Source of the DNA: Gemmatimonadota bacterium
GTDB taxonomy: Bacteria; Gemmatimonadota; Gemmatimonadetes; Gemmatimonadales; Gemmatimonadaceae
DNA: 64,000 nt
NCBI GenBank assembly: GCA_028287305.1
Contig: JAQBPX010000015.1
Span: 186,001-250,000, forward strand
Direction: 5' to 3'
Below, piece by piece: positions 15,985 through 25,139 of this stretch (its first letter is position 1; each line of letters begins with the position of its first letter). A program made the position numbers and the translations under genes. A model generated the notes under the pieces. The model did no database searches. It was given only the letters and a program-made list of their open reading frames with translations, and was not told the origin of the DNA.

Positions 15985-18663
15985 TCACTGTCCCGGCGAG
16001 TGCACGGCATGGGCGCGCACCTGCGCGAGCGTCGCCGGCACCTTCTCGGCATGGATCACCATGATGTCGTCCTCCTGCATCATCGCGAAGCCGCGCTCGA
16101 TCGCGTTGGCCTCCCCCTGGACGAACTCCACCTGGCCTTCCGTCATGCCACCCTCGAGCAGCCCTTCCTTGATCAGCGCGCTGATCTCGCCCGGCTTCCT
16201 GCCGCGCAGGTCCTTGTCTTCCTTGAGGATGATGTAGTCGAGCTTCGACGTGAGGCGCCCGGCGTTGCGGATGTCGTCGTCGCGCCGGTCGCCCGGCACG
16301 GTGAGCACCGCGAAGCGCCGCCGCGCCGGCATGCGGAGCACCATGTCGACCAGCCCGGCGATCGCCACCGAATTGTGCGCGTAGTCCACCACCACGCGCC
16401 CGCCCTCGCGAACGGGGATGATGTTGAGGCGCCCCGGCGTGAGCGAGGGCGACGGGAAGAACGACAGCAGCCCGGCGCGGATGTCGTCGTAGCGCATCCC
16501 CTGCACGTAGGCGGCGGCGATCGCGGCGAGCACGTTGTCGCGCTGGAAGCGCGCGGAGCCGCCCATCATCAGCGGCACGTCGCGCTCCGCCGCGATCGGG
16601 ATGCGGAGGCGCCCGCGCCGGATGACGAATGCGCCGTCTTCCATGCATGCCGCGATGCCGCCGCGCCCCACGTGGTCCTGCAGCATGGGACTCTCGTCGG
16701 CGTCGTCGCGCGCCGAGAAGAGCACGATGTCGCCGTGCGTCTTCTCGCGCATCGCGTAGACCAGCGGGTCGTCGGCATTGAGCACGGCGTGCCCCTCGCG
16801 CTTCACCACCTGCGCGATCACGCTCTTCACGTCGGCCAGCTGCTCCACGGTGTGGATGCCGCGCAGGCCGAGGTGGTCGGCGGAGACATTGAGGACGATG
16901 CCCACGTCGCATTCGTCGAAGCCGATGCCGGCGCGGAGGATGCCGCCGCGCGCCGTCTCGAGCACGGCGACCTCGATGGACGGGTTCGAGAGGATGATGT
17001 TCGCGGCGAAGGGGCCGGTCATGTCCCCTTCCATCACGAGGCGGTTCTGGATGTACACGCCGTCGGTGGTGGTGTAGCCCACGCGATGGCCGTTGTTGCG
17101 GAAGAGGTGCGCCACGAGGCGCGTGGTGGTGGTCTTTCCGTTCGTGCCGGTGACCGCGATCACGGGGATCGTGGACTCGACGCCGGGTGGGTAGAGCATG
17201 TCCACGATCGGCGCGCCCACGTTGCGCGGCGTGCCCTGCGCCGGGTGCGTGTGCATGCGGATCCCGGGCGCGGCGTTTACCTCGAGGATCACCGCGCGAT
17301 TCTCGCGGAAGGGCACCGAGATGTCGCTCGTCATCACGTCGATGCCGGCGATGTCGAGGCCCACCGCGCCGGCGGCCATCTCGCAGGCCGTGACATTCTC
17401 GGGATGCATCTCGTCGGTGCGGTCGATCGAGGTGCCGCCCGTCGAGAGGTTGGCGGTCGCGCGCAGCGGCACCACCTCGCCCGCCGCGGGCACGAAGTCC
17501 ATCGAGCGGCCGGCCAGGCGCAGGTGGTCGACGGTGAGCGCATCGGCCGCGAGGTGCGTGAGAACCTTGGTGTGCCCGACTCCCCGGCGCGGGTCGCGGT
17601 TGGCGTGATCGATCAGCGACTGGATCGAGTGCTCGCCGTCGCCGACCACGTGCGCGGGCACGCGCTCCGCGCAGGCCACCACCTTGCCCGCCACCACCAG
17701 CACGCGATGGTCGTTGCCGTCGGCGAACTGCTCGATCACCACGCGCGAGCCGAAGGCCGCGGCGTTGTCCCACGCGCGGCGCAGCCCCTCCTCATCGTCG
17801 ATGCGCCCGGAGATGCCGCGGCCATGCGATGCATCGAGCGGCTTGAGCAGCACCGGGAAGCCGATCTCGTTGGCCACCTCGATGGCGCCGTCGAGTGTCC
17901 GCACCACGTCGCCTCCGGGCACCGGGAGGCCGATCTCGCGCAGGACGCGCTTCGTCTCGTCCTTGTTCTGCGCAATCTCGACGGCGATGGAACTGGTCTG
18001 GTCGGTGACCGTGGCCTGGATGCGGCGCATGTTGCGGCCGAGTCCGAGCTGCACCAGCGAACGCGAGTTCAGCCGGCGCACGGGAATGCCGCGACGCCGC
18101 GCTTCCTCCACGATGGCGAACGTCGAGGGGCCGAGCCGCACGCTCTGGTAGAGCGAGGTGAGGTCGCGCACCATCTCCGCGTGGTCGACGGGCGAGGCGT
18201 CGATGCAGGCGCGCACCAGGCGCACGGCCTCGTGCATGCTCTCGACGCCCACGACCTCCTCCTCGTAGGCGACGATCACCCAGGTGACGTCGGGATCGCC
18301 GGAGGCTACCACGCGGCCGAAGGAGACGTCGCTGCCGGCGAGGGTCTGCAGCTCGAGCGACACATGCTCGAGGATGTGGGGAATCCGCGTCCCCTCCCGC
18401 AGGCGCTCGACGAAGCCACCGGCGGTGCCGCGCGTGCACGGGTGCTCCTGCAGCGTGGGGAGCGCGGCCATCAACCGGTCGCAGAAGCCGGGGATCTGCG
18501 ACGAACGGACTTCGTCCAGCGCGCCGAGTCGCACGTCGCAGGCAATGACCGGCGCCAGGCGCCAGTAGTTCGGACCGCGCAGGGCACGGACGCGAGTGAC
18601 GCGCAGCTGGCTGGGGTCGAAGCGCGTTTCGCGTTCCGGGGCGACGGGAGCCGTGGTGGTCAC
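15985..18663 (-). CDS. cphA: Cyanophycin synthetase
   Basis: Polymerises aspartate and arginine into cyanophycin, using ATP at two ligase sites. The 892-aa protein has the N-terminal domain (RALRGPNYWR, about 26-160). Its ATP-grasp domain (about 215-490) has KPLDASHGRGI and the metal-binding EVNAAPG at 461-467. A Mur-ligase domain follows, with the P-loop GTNGKTTTT near 506 and the ETARGGILRAGIGFDECDVG block. Both active sites look intact. GTG 18663 is taken as the start because it gives a normal CphA length; no clear Shine-Dalgarno is present. It is the first gene of a cphA, CphA-like, cphB operon. Storage of N and C as cyanophycin is the likely role. Confidence 0.95.
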   Translation of the reverse strand: MTTTAPVAPERETRFDPSQLRVTRVRALRGPNYWRLAPVIACDVRLGALDEVRSSQIPGFCDRLMAALPTLQEHPCTRGTAGGFVERLREGTRIPHILEHVSLELQTLAGSDVSFGRVVASGDPDVTWVIVAYEEEVVGVESMHEAVRLVRACIDASPVDHAEMVRDLTSLYQSVRLGPSTFAIVEEARRRGIPVRRLNSRSLVQLGLGRNMRRIQATVTDQTSSIAVEIAQNKDETKRVLREIGLPVPGGDVVRTLDGAIEVANEIGFPVLLKPLDASHGRGISGRIDDEEGLRRAWDNAAAFGSRVVIEQFADGNDHRVLVVAGKVVACAERVPAHVVGDGEHSIQSLIDHANRDPRRGVGHTKVLTHLAADALTVDHLRLAGRSMDFVPAAGEVVPLRATANLSTGGTSIDRTDEMHPENVTACEMAAGAVGLDIAGIDVMTSDISVPFRENRAVILEVNAAPGIRMHTHPAQGTPRNVGAPIVDMLYPPGVESTIPVIAVTGTNGKTTTTRLVAHLFRNNGHRVGYTTTDGVYIQNRLVMEGDMTGPFAANIILSNPSIEVAVLETARGGILRAGIGFDECDVGIVLNVSADHLGLRGIHTVEQLADVKSVIAQVVKREGHAVLNADDPLVYAMREKTHGDIVLFSARDDADESPMLQDHVGRGGIAACMEDGAFVIRRGRLRIPIAAERDVPLMMGGSARFQRDNVLAAIAAAYVQGMRYDDIRAGLLSFFPSPSLTPGRLNIIPVREGGRVVVDYAHNSVAIAGLVDMVLRMPARRRFAVLTVPGDRRDDDIRNAGRLTSKLDYIILKEDKDLRGRKPGEISALIKEGLLEGGMTEGQVEFVQGEANAIERGFAMMQEDDIMVIHAEKVPATLAQVRAHAVHSPGQ

Positions 18664-18938
18664 GATGAGAGTGGGAAGTGGGGACTGCCGGGAGGGGCAA
18701 GCGCCATGCCTTGTGCCGCAGCGCACAACGCAATGTGTGGCGAATCGAACGGTAGCGTGCAAAGCGCCACAAAACGGATGGTGCTGCGCATCACATAAGG
18801 TTTTCCAACCCGTTGTGGCACAAGTGCTTGCGTTGATGGCTGCGTCTGGCATGGCTGTAGCCATTCGCCATGGTGCAGCCACCGCGCGCCGTGCAGGCGC
18901 GGTCGACGGACCGACGATGGTCCCCGAGGCCCAACGAC
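18664..18938. promoter_or_regulatory. Divergent promoter region of cphA and a GGDEF gene with operator-like palindromes
   Basis: This 275-bp gap separates two divergent genes. It contains TTGTGCCGCAGCGCACAA (18711-18728), with 6-bp half sites, and TTGTGGCACAA (18814-18824), both using TTGTG/CACAA halves. They could be binding sites for one regulator. No promoter hexamers can be assigned with confidence. Confidence 0.4.
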
Positions 18939-20177
18939 GTGACTCCAGACGTTCGCGCCCGAATCGATTCCGATGCCACCGTGCTGCTCTCGCAGCGACG
19001 CCTCCGCACGAGCGTTGCCGCCGGCGCGGGACTGGTGTGGCTCGCGCTGGTCGGCCTCTGGCGCAGTGCCGATGCGTCCGCGCAGGTCGCGATCATCGTC
19101 GGCTCGTACATCGCCGCGGTCTGGGCCATCGGGTTCTGGGTGAGCCACGTGCAGCGGACGCGTGGCTGGAGCGTGGCCGCCACGGTGCTGGCGGACCTGG
19201 CCCTGATCTTCGCGCTCGCGCTCGCGCTGTCGCCGCCCAGCTACTACGACCGCATCCTCATCTTCTCCTTCTTCGTGCTGCACCTGACGGAGTTCTACTT
19301 CGGCAGGTCGTACTCGATGATGGCGGTGCTGATGGTCATCGCGTGCTACCTGGTGGTGGTCGCTTCTGCCATCGCCCAGGGCGCGCCCCTGGTGTGGGGC
19401 GAGGAGCTCTGGTCGCTGGCGGTGTTCGCAATTGCCGCGGCGGTGTTCGTCTTCGAGCTGGGGAACCGCCGAAGCCGGCTGTACGGCATCGTGGGACTGT
19501 TCGAGCGCGCGGAGGAGGGCGACTTCACGCAGGAGTACGACGTGGACTCCGACAAGCGCTCCGACGCGATCACGGCAGTCGGCAGCGCGTACAACCGGGT
19601 GCGCTCCCAGCTTGCGAGCATGGTGCTCACCGACCCGCTCACCGGCTGCCTCAACCGGCGCGGCTTCGACCAGGCGCTGGCCCGGGAGGTCTCGCGCGCC
19701 AGCCGCGCGAAGAGCGAGCTCTCGATGCTCGCGCTCGACCTCGACCACTTCAAGCGCGTGAACGACACGCTCGGCCACATGGCGGGCGATGACGTGTTGC
19801 GCCGGATCGGCGAGCTGCTCCTGCAGACGGCCCGTGGAGGCGACGTGGTGGCACGCACGGGCGGCGAGGAGTTCAGCATCCTGCTGCCGGACACCGGCGC
19901 GGCGGGCGCCTACATGCTCGCCACGCGCCTGTGCGAGACAGTGCGCGAGCGACCCTTCCAGGCGGGGAGCGAGCAGGTGGGGATCACGGTGAGCATCGGC
20001 GTGGTCTCGGCGACGCCCGGCCTCGTGCCCCCCACGAGCGCCGAGGAGCTCGCGCGTCGCGCCGATGAGGCGCTGTATGGCGCGAAGCGCGGCGGCCGTG
20101 ACCGGACGCGCGTGTGGACGGAAGACGAGTCGCAGCCGCGGCCGAGCGTGGAGTTGAGGGGGCTTCGGTGGGAGTAG
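18939..20177 (+). CDS. Membrane-bound diguanylate cyclase (six-helix sensor + GGDEF)
   Basis: A 412-aa inner-membrane c-di-GMP synthase. Six hydrophobic segments (about 25-41, 49-68, 78-98, 103-121, 126-147, 156-173) form a MASE-like sensor, followed by a linker with HAMP-like character (180-228) and a GGDEF domain opening with LTDPLTGCLNRRGF. The active site reads RTGGEEF (motif 308-312) and the RxxD inhibitory site (RGGD) stands five residues before it, so product feedback is expected. GTG 18939 is preferred; an upstream ATG at 18870 would add 23 residues of non-coding-like Arg/Pro-rich sequence. It is divergent from the cyanophycin operon. Confidence 0.9.
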   Translation: MTPDVRARIDSDATVLLSQRRLRTSVAAGAGLVWLALVGLWRSADASAQVAIIVGSYIAAVWAIGFWVSHVQRTRGWSVAATVLADLALIFALALALSPPSYYDRILIFSFFVLHLTEFYFGRSYSMMAVLMVIACYLVVVASAIAQGAPLVWGEELWSLAVFAIAAAVFVFELGNRRSRLYGIVGLFERAEEGDFTQEYDVDSDKRSDAITAVGSAYNRVRSQLASMVLTDPLTGCLNRRGFDQALAREVSRASRAKSELSMLALDLDHFKRVNDTLGHMAGDDVLRRIGELLLQTARGGDVVARTGGEEFSILLPDTGAAGAYMLATRLCETVRERPFQAGSEQVGITVSIGVVSATPGLVPPTSAEELARRADEALYGAKRGGRDRTRVWTEDESQPRPSVELRGLRWE

Positions 20178-20314
20178 GGGGGCAGGGGCTGAGGGGCTGA
20201 GGAGTTGAGGGGCTGAGGAGTATGGTGAAACACCCCATCCGCTGAGCCGTCGTGGTAGTGCGTTCCGAAGTTCCGCAGCTCCTCAGCTCCTCAGCCCCCG
20301 TACTCTCGTGCTCC
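20171..20314. repeat. Inverted word-repeat of GGGGCTGAGGAG between GGDEF and permease genes
   Basis: The left arm (20171-20220) is a run of GGGGCTGAGGAG and GGAGTTGAGG words. The right arm (about 20275-20314) is a run of CAGCTCCTCAGC and CTCAGCCCCC words. The left arm includes the GGDEF stop codon. The right arm includes the GTG start of the permease. The separating sequence (20221-20274) has no feature I recognise. Confidence 0.6.
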
Positions 20315-21558
20315 TGCCGTCCCTTCGAGTGGGTTTCGAGACCCTCCGCATCAACCCGCTCCGGACGCTGCTGTCCACGCTCGGGATCATCATGGGCGTC
20401 GGGTCGCTGGTGAGCGTGCTGTCGCTCGGCGACGGCGTGGAGAGCTACGCGCGGCGGCAGATCGACCGCACCACCGACGTGCAGACGATCGGCCTGTCGT
20501 CGAAGACCTACGAGGTGATCGACGACGTGCCCTTCCCGGTCACCGACTATCCGGTGTTCACCCTGGCCGACATCGACTCACTGCGCGCACTGATTGGCGG
20601 CGGGGTGGAGGGGTCGATGACGTCCACGGGGCAATCGGTCATCACCGGTGGTGACAGCGCGAAGCAGCAGCACGCGGCCATGGTCACTGGCACCCTGGCC
20701 AACGCGCTCAGCATGCAGCACGTGTCGATAGGCAAGGGGCGCTACTTCACCGCCGAGGAAGTGCGCGCCGCGGCGCCGGTGGTGGTGCTGTCGCATCCGC
20801 TGGCGGTGGCGCTGGCGGGCACGCGCACGCCGGGTTCACTGCTGGGCAGAACGATTGCGCTGCAGGGGCGCGCGCTCACGGTGGTGGGCATCATGGACAC
20901 CGTGGCCGGCGACAAGTCCAAGCGCGCGGCCGTGCCGATCAGCATCATCGATTCGGTCACCACGGGCGGCTACTTCGGGAAGGAAGGGCGGCTGCCACGC
21001 GTGCAGCTCAAGGTGGCGAACGTGGATTCCGTGCAGGCGGTCAAGCTGAAGGTCGAGCACTGGCTGGCGCGTCGCTACGGCATGAAGTGGAAGTCGCGCG
21101 TGAACGTCTCGACCAACGAGGGACGCCTCGCGAACATCCAGCAGGCGATGCTCATCTTCAAGCTGCTGATGGGCGCGATCACCGGGATCTCGCTGCTCGT
21201 GGGCGGGATCGGGATCATGAACGTGCTGCTCGCGAGCGTCTACGAGCGCACGCGCGAGATCGGCATTCGCAAGGCGACGGGCGCGCGCGACAGGGACATC
21301 CTCGCGCAGTTCCTCGGCGAGAGCGTGGCCATCACGGGCATGGGGAGCTTCGTGGGGCTCGGCCTGGGCGTCGCCACGGCGTTCGCAGTGACCGCGGTGA
21401 TGCGCGCGAAGACGAAGGCTGAGGTGTACGCCGGACTGTCGGTGAGCACCGTGCTGGTGGCCGTTGCCGCCGCGGGAATCGTGGGGATCCTGTTCGGGCT
21501 CTATCCCGCGCTACGGGCAGCGCGGCTGTCGCCGATCGATGCGATCCGGCACGAGTGA
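20308..21558 (+). CDS. MacB/FtsX-type ABC transporter permease
   Basis: A 416-aa permease of the MacB (type VII ABC) fold: an N-terminal helix (LLSTLGIIMGVGSLVSVLSL, about 24-43), a large periplasmic MacB_PCD-like domain (about 45-275), and three C-terminal helices starting with the diagnostic block GGIGIMNVLLASVYERTREIGI. The last part, ALRAARLSPIDAIRHE, is typical. No ATPase or membrane-fusion gene is adjacent, so its partners are encoded elsewhere. GTG 20308 lies inside a repeat arm; GTG 20329 is an alternative start. The substrate is unknown. Confidence 0.92.
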   Translation: MLLPSLRVGFETLRINPLRTLLSTLGIIMGVGSLVSVLSLGDGVESYARRQIDRTTDVQTIGLSSKTYEVIDDVPFPVTDYPVFTLADIDSLRALIGGGVEGSMTSTGQSVITGGDSAKQQHAAMVTGTLANALSMQHVSIGKGRYFTAEEVRAAAPVVVLSHPLAVALAGTRTPGSLLGRTIALQGRALTVVGIMDTVAGDKSKRAAVPISIIDSVTTGGYFGKEGRLPRVQLKVANVDSVQAVKLKVEHWLARRYGMKWKSRVNVSTNEGRLANIQQAMLIFKLLMGAITGISLLVGGIGIMNVLLASVYERTREIGIRKATGARDRDILAQFLGESVAITGMGSFVGLGLGVATAFAVTAVMRAKTKAEVYAGLSVSTVLVAVAAAGIVGILFGLYPALRAARLSPIDAIRHE

Positions 21559-21565
21559 GGCGGGA

Positions 21566-21856
21566 CTAATCGAGATCGGTGAACGTCACGTCGGTATCGA
21601 TCGGCTTCCCATGCAGCCACACACCAGCGCCTGACTCGGCGCGCGGGGGGGTCACCACCTCGAAGCGCACCTCGAGGTGCTGTGGCGAGTCCGCGAAGGT
21701 CGGCTTCAGGTCCTCGAGCACGATGCAGTACGCATCCTCGTGGTCGCTGGCCGACACGATGCCCACGTGGATCGGATGCGCGAATCGCTGCATCTCCATC
21801 GCCCCCTCCACCTTCTCGGCGATGTAGTAGATGTAGGTGTACTTGCGGTCTGCCAT
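21566..21856 (-). CDS. Hypothetical protein, 96 aa
   Basis: A small soluble protein with no signal peptide or membrane helix. It begins MADRKYTYIYYIAEKVEG and is rich in beta-prone segments (VGIVSASDHEDAYCIVLED, LEVRFEVVTPP). It ends with an acidic TDVTFTDLD tail. I do not recognise the family. ATG 21856 is the first start and the coding pattern is clear over its full length. It is convergent with the ABC permease, 7 nt apart. Confidence 0.65.
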   Translation of the reverse strand: MADRKYTYIYYIAEKVEGAMEMQRFAHPIHVGIVSASDHEDAYCIVLEDLKPTFADSPQHLEVRFEVVTPPRAESGAGVWLHGKPIDTDVTFTDLD

Positions 21857-21944
21857 TCGCGCTCGTCCGGTGGTCGTGGGGAATCCCTGCTCCCCTTGCA
21901 GACCAGTGGACGCCCGCCGAGGTCACGATTGCTAGCTTTGGGGC

Positions 21945-23096
21945 ATGAGCGTCGCCGCCAGCCTCGTCGCGCGACTCGCGAAACGCGCCGGGCGGGTTGC
22001 CCCCATGCCGGCCGCCGAGGTGCGTGCCCTGTACGAGGGGCAACTCTCGCCCCTCCTCCAGCGATTTCCCGGCTTGCAGGGCCGGCTGCCCTGGATGCCG
22101 ATCGCCGACCTGCCCACGCCGGTTGGTCGCCTTCCCGACCCCGGGATGGCGGCCGCCGGCTCGCTTTGGGTGAAGCGTGACGACCTCACGAGCTCGCTCT
22201 ACGGCGGCAACAAGGTCCGGAAGTTCGAGCACGTGCTGGCGCACGCTCGCCTCGTGGGTGCGCGCTCGCTGGTGACGATCGGCGGGCTCGGCTCCAACCA
22301 GGCCCTCGCCGCGTCGCTGCATGGACGGACACTCGGCCTCAAGGTCGCGCTGGCACTGTCCAGCCAGCCAGTCACGGCGAATGTCGAGCGAAATGCGCGT
22401 GCCGATGCAGCGGCCGGTGCGCAGATGCACTTCGGCGGCGGGTTCCTCGGCACGCTGCTCACGGCGCGGCGCGTGATGAACCGCCTGCGTGCCGGCGGCG
22501 ATTCTCCGTACTTCATCACCGTGGGGGCTACGTCGCGGCTCACCACGGCGGGATACGTGAACGCGGCGCTCGAGTTGGCCAGCCAGGTGCGGGCCGGACT
22601 GTTGCCCGAGCCGGACCGCCTCTTCGTCGCGGCGGGCACGTGCGGCACCGCTGCCGGCCTCGTTGCCGGGCTGCGCATCGCGGGACTTCGAACGCGCGTG
22701 ACGGCGGTGCGAGTGGTGGACCCGCTGATGTCCAACGCACACATGATCGCGGCGCTGGCGAACGAGACCATCCAGTGGCTACACGAGCTCGACAATGGCG
22801 TACCGAGCGAGCGGATCCTCGAGCGCGATTTCGAGTATGATGGTGGCTGGTTCGGCGACGGCTACGGACACGCGACGCAGGCCGGTCGTGACGCCGTCGC
22901 GTGGGCCGAGCCGGCGCTGCACCTCGAGACCACGTACACGGGAAAGGCGCTCGCCGCCTGCCTCGAGTGGTGTCGCGGTGAGGGCGCGAGCCAGGTGGGC
23001 CTCTTCTGGAACAGCTACAACTCGGCGGAGCTGGCCGAGGTTGCCTCGCTGGCACAGCTCCCGCTTGAAATACGGCAGGCACTGACAACGCACTGA
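21945..23096 (+). CDS. PLP-dependent D-cysteine desulfhydrase / ACC deaminase family enzyme
   Basis: A 383-aa fold-type II PLP enzyme. The family signature WVKRDDLTSSLYGGNKVRKFE is present, with Lys90 as the Schiff-base lysine. It is followed by IGGLGSNQALAASLHGR (phosphate/substrate loop), AGTCGTAAGLVAG (PLP-phosphate cup) and a C-terminal LETTYTGKALAA block typical of D-cysteine desulfhydrase. Members deaminate D-cysteine, 1-aminocyclopropane-1-carboxylate or related D-amino acids; the sequence alone does not decide the substrate. The N-terminus is about 40 residues longer than in DcyD. A transglutaminase-like gene follows after 12 nt. Confidence 0.9.
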   Translation: MSVAASLVARLAKRAGRVAPMPAAEVRALYEGQLSPLLQRFPGLQGRLPWMPIADLPTPVGRLPDPGMAAAGSLWVKRDDLTSSLYGGNKVRKFEHVLAHARLVGARSLVTIGGLGSNQALAASLHGRTLGLKVALALSSQPVTANVERNARADAAAGAQMHFGGGFLGTLLTARRVMNRLRAGGDSPYFITVGATSRLTTAGYVNAALELASQVRAGLLPEPDRLFVAAGTCGTAAGLVAGLRIAGLRTRVTAVRVVDPLMSNAHMIAALANETIQWLHELDNGVPSERILERDFEYDGGWFGDGYGHATQAGRDAVAWAEPALHLETTYTGKALAACLEWCRGEGASQVGLFWNSYNSAELAEVASLAQLPLEIRQALTTH

Positions 23097-23108
23097 CTTC
23101 GGAGACGC

Positions 23109-25127
23109 ATGCTGCTTCGTTCCACGACCATCGCCTGCACTGTCGCATTCGCCCTCGCCGCGCACGCCGCCGCGCAGGGCACCACGGCACCGCGACCGTC
23201 CACTACGCGCGCCCTGGCTTCCTCTGCCTTTCCCCTCATCACGCCGCGCGGGGACCCGAGCGTCAAGGTCGACTCGATCCTGAAGCTCGCGGTGAACCCG
23301 AAGGACTATCCTGATGAGAGCGTCGCGCTGCTCCTCGACGACGGCGTCATTCGCCTCGACGCCGACGGTCGCGGCAGCAAGACGTACCGGCAGGTGGTGC
23401 AGATCCTCAAGCCGGGCGCGGTGGAGCAGTACCAGGAGCAGCGCTTCAGCTACGCGCCGAAGCACGAGAAGCTCACGGTGAACTGGATCCGGGTGCTCAA
23501 GCCGAACGGTGAGGTGATCAGCTCGACGCCCTCGCACGTGCAGGACTCCGACACGCCCGCGCAGATGGGCGACCCGGTCTACAGCGATCGCAAGGTGCGC
23601 CGCATGTCGCTCACCGGCGTGGCCGAGGGAACGATCATCGACTACAGCTACACCACCGAGGAGCTGAAGCCCTTCCTGCCCGGGGACTTCTTCCTGCCGT
23701 GGAGCGTGAGCACCGGCGCGCGCGTCGGGCGTTCGCGCTACATCCTCGACGTCCCCGCCTCGCTCCCGATCCGCATCAGGGAGGAGAACCTCAACTTCCC
23801 GCGCCAGGTGGTGGAGTCCAACGGCCGCAAGACGTACATCTGGGCCGCGCGCGACCTGCCGAAGATCAAGCCGGAGCCGCTCGCGGCCACCGACTCGAAC
23901 GGCGTGTTGATGTCCGTGACGATCAGCGCACCGATGACGTGGCCGCAGATCGGGAAGTGGTTCACCGACATCGCGAAGGGTCGCTTCGCGCTCGGGCCCG
24001 TTGCCGAGGCGAAGTTCCGCGAGATCGTGAGCGGCGCGAAGACGCACGACGACTCGATCCGCGCCGTGCATCGCTGGGTGGCGCAGGACATTCGCTACGT
24101 CTCGATCGCGCTCGGCATGGGCGGCTACATCCCGCGCTCGCCCGATGAGGTGGTGCGCACGGGCTTCGGTGACTGCAAGGACAAGGCGACGCTGTTCATC
24201 GCGGCGATGAGCAAGATGGGCGTCACCGCGTATCCGGTGATCCTGAACAGCTCCGGAGGCGTGAAGCGCGACCTGCCCTCCATCGAGCAGCTCGACCACA
24301 TGATCGCGGCGGTGCAGACGGATCACGGGCTCCAGTTCGTGGACCTCACCGCGAACCTCACGCCGTACGGCGAGCTGCCCTACTCGGAGCAGAACGAGTT
24401 CGGGTACGTGATCCATCCCGACGGCTCGGGCGAGGAAGTCACCTTCCCCATCGTGGCGATCGAGGCGAACCGCAGCGAGACGATCATTCGTGGAGCGCTC
24501 GCGACCGACGGCACGTTCAGCGGATGGTACGAGGAGCGCGGCACCGGCACGTCGCAGTACTCGCTGCGCGAGGCGTTCGAGAATCCGCTCGACTCCGCCG
24601 CGCGCGCCGATGCCGCGAACAACATCGCCCGGAAGCTGTTCGACAACGCGGAGGGTGACTCACTTTCCGGCTCGAACGGCAAGGACCTGCAGGCGGCGCC
24701 GGTGATGCGCTTCCGCATCCGCAACGGCAAGGCCGCGCAGATGATGGGGGGCACCATGCTGCTGCAGGTGCCGCTCGCGAACATGTCGGTGATGACGGCG
24801 GCCGCGCGCGAGCTCGAGGTCGCGACGCCGCGCAAGTTCCCCATCGATCCCGAGCGCTTCTTCGGGTACCGCACCTCGCGCGTGGAGTTGCGCGTCATGC
24901 TGCCGGCAGGCTGGAAGGCGAAGCTGCCCGCCGGCGTGAAGGCCGAGAGCGAATTCGGCAGCTTCGAGTCCAGCTACGCGCAGGTCGGCAACGAGCTCGT
25001 GATCACGCGCAGCACGCGCGGCGCCCGCGGCCGCCGCGCGCCGGACAAGGTGGCCGCCATGAGCGCCTGGATGCGCGACATGGCGAAGGACGACGCGAAG
25101 ATGATCGTGCTGGAAAAGGGAGCGTAG
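23109..25127 (+). CDS. Secreted DUF3857 / transglutaminase-like protein
   Basis: A 672-aa exported protein with a signal peptide (ends AAHAAAQG). An N-terminal DUF3857 beta domain (about 60-280) contains SYTTEELKPFLPGDFF. A transglutaminase-like core follows (about 285-440) whose Cys-His-Asp triad is visible: GFGDCKDKATLF (Cys), IEQLDHMIAAV (His) and FVDLTANLTPYGELP (Asp). The C-terminal third is beta-rich. Such proteins are cysteine peptidase or cross-linking candidates at the cell surface. The triad is complete, but activity and substrate are not predictable. It is convergent with the O-antigen ligase-like gene at only 12 nt. Confidence 0.9.
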   Translation: MLLRSTTIACTVAFALAAHAAAQGTTAPRPSTTRALASSAFPLITPRGDPSVKVDSILKLAVNPKDYPDESVALLLDDGVIRLDADGRGSKTYRQVVQILKPGAVEQYQEQRFSYAPKHEKLTVNWIRVLKPNGEVISSTPSHVQDSDTPAQMGDPVYSDRKVRRMSLTGVAEGTIIDYSYTTEELKPFLPGDFFLPWSVSTGARVGRSRYILDVPASLPIRIREENLNFPRQVVESNGRKTYIWAARDLPKIKPEPLAATDSNGVLMSVTISAPMTWPQIGKWFTDIAKGRFALGPVAEAKFREIVSGAKTHDDSIRAVHRWVAQDIRYVSIALGMGGYIPRSPDEVVRTGFGDCKDKATLFIAAMSKMGVTAYPVILNSSGGVKRDLPSIEQLDHMIAAVQTDHGLQFVDLTANLTPYGELPYSEQNEFGYVIHPDGSGEEVTFPIVAIEANRSETIIRGALATDGTFSGWYEERGTGTSQYSLREAFENPLDSAARADAANNIARKLFDNAEGDSLSGSNGKDLQAAPVMRFRIRNGKAAQMMGGTMLLQVPLANMSVMTAAARELEVATPRKFPIDPERFFGYRTSRVELRVMLPAGWKAKLPAGVKAESEFGSFESSYAQVGNELVITRSTRGARGRRAPDKVAAMSAWMRDMAKDDAKMIVLEKGA

Positions 25128-25139
25128 CGCGCGGACTGC

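Noticed and set aside
15895-18798. A 967-aa open frame on the plus strand opposite cphA
   Set aside because: It is the antisense shadow of cphA: composition is Arg/His/Asp-rich with no motif, and cphA has two intact ATP sites on the other strand.
18816-18831. TGGCAC...TTGC resembling a sigma-54 promoter upstream of the GGDEF gene
   Set aside because: The spacing between the GG and GC elements is 11 bp where sigma-54 needs 10. No activator gene is visible.
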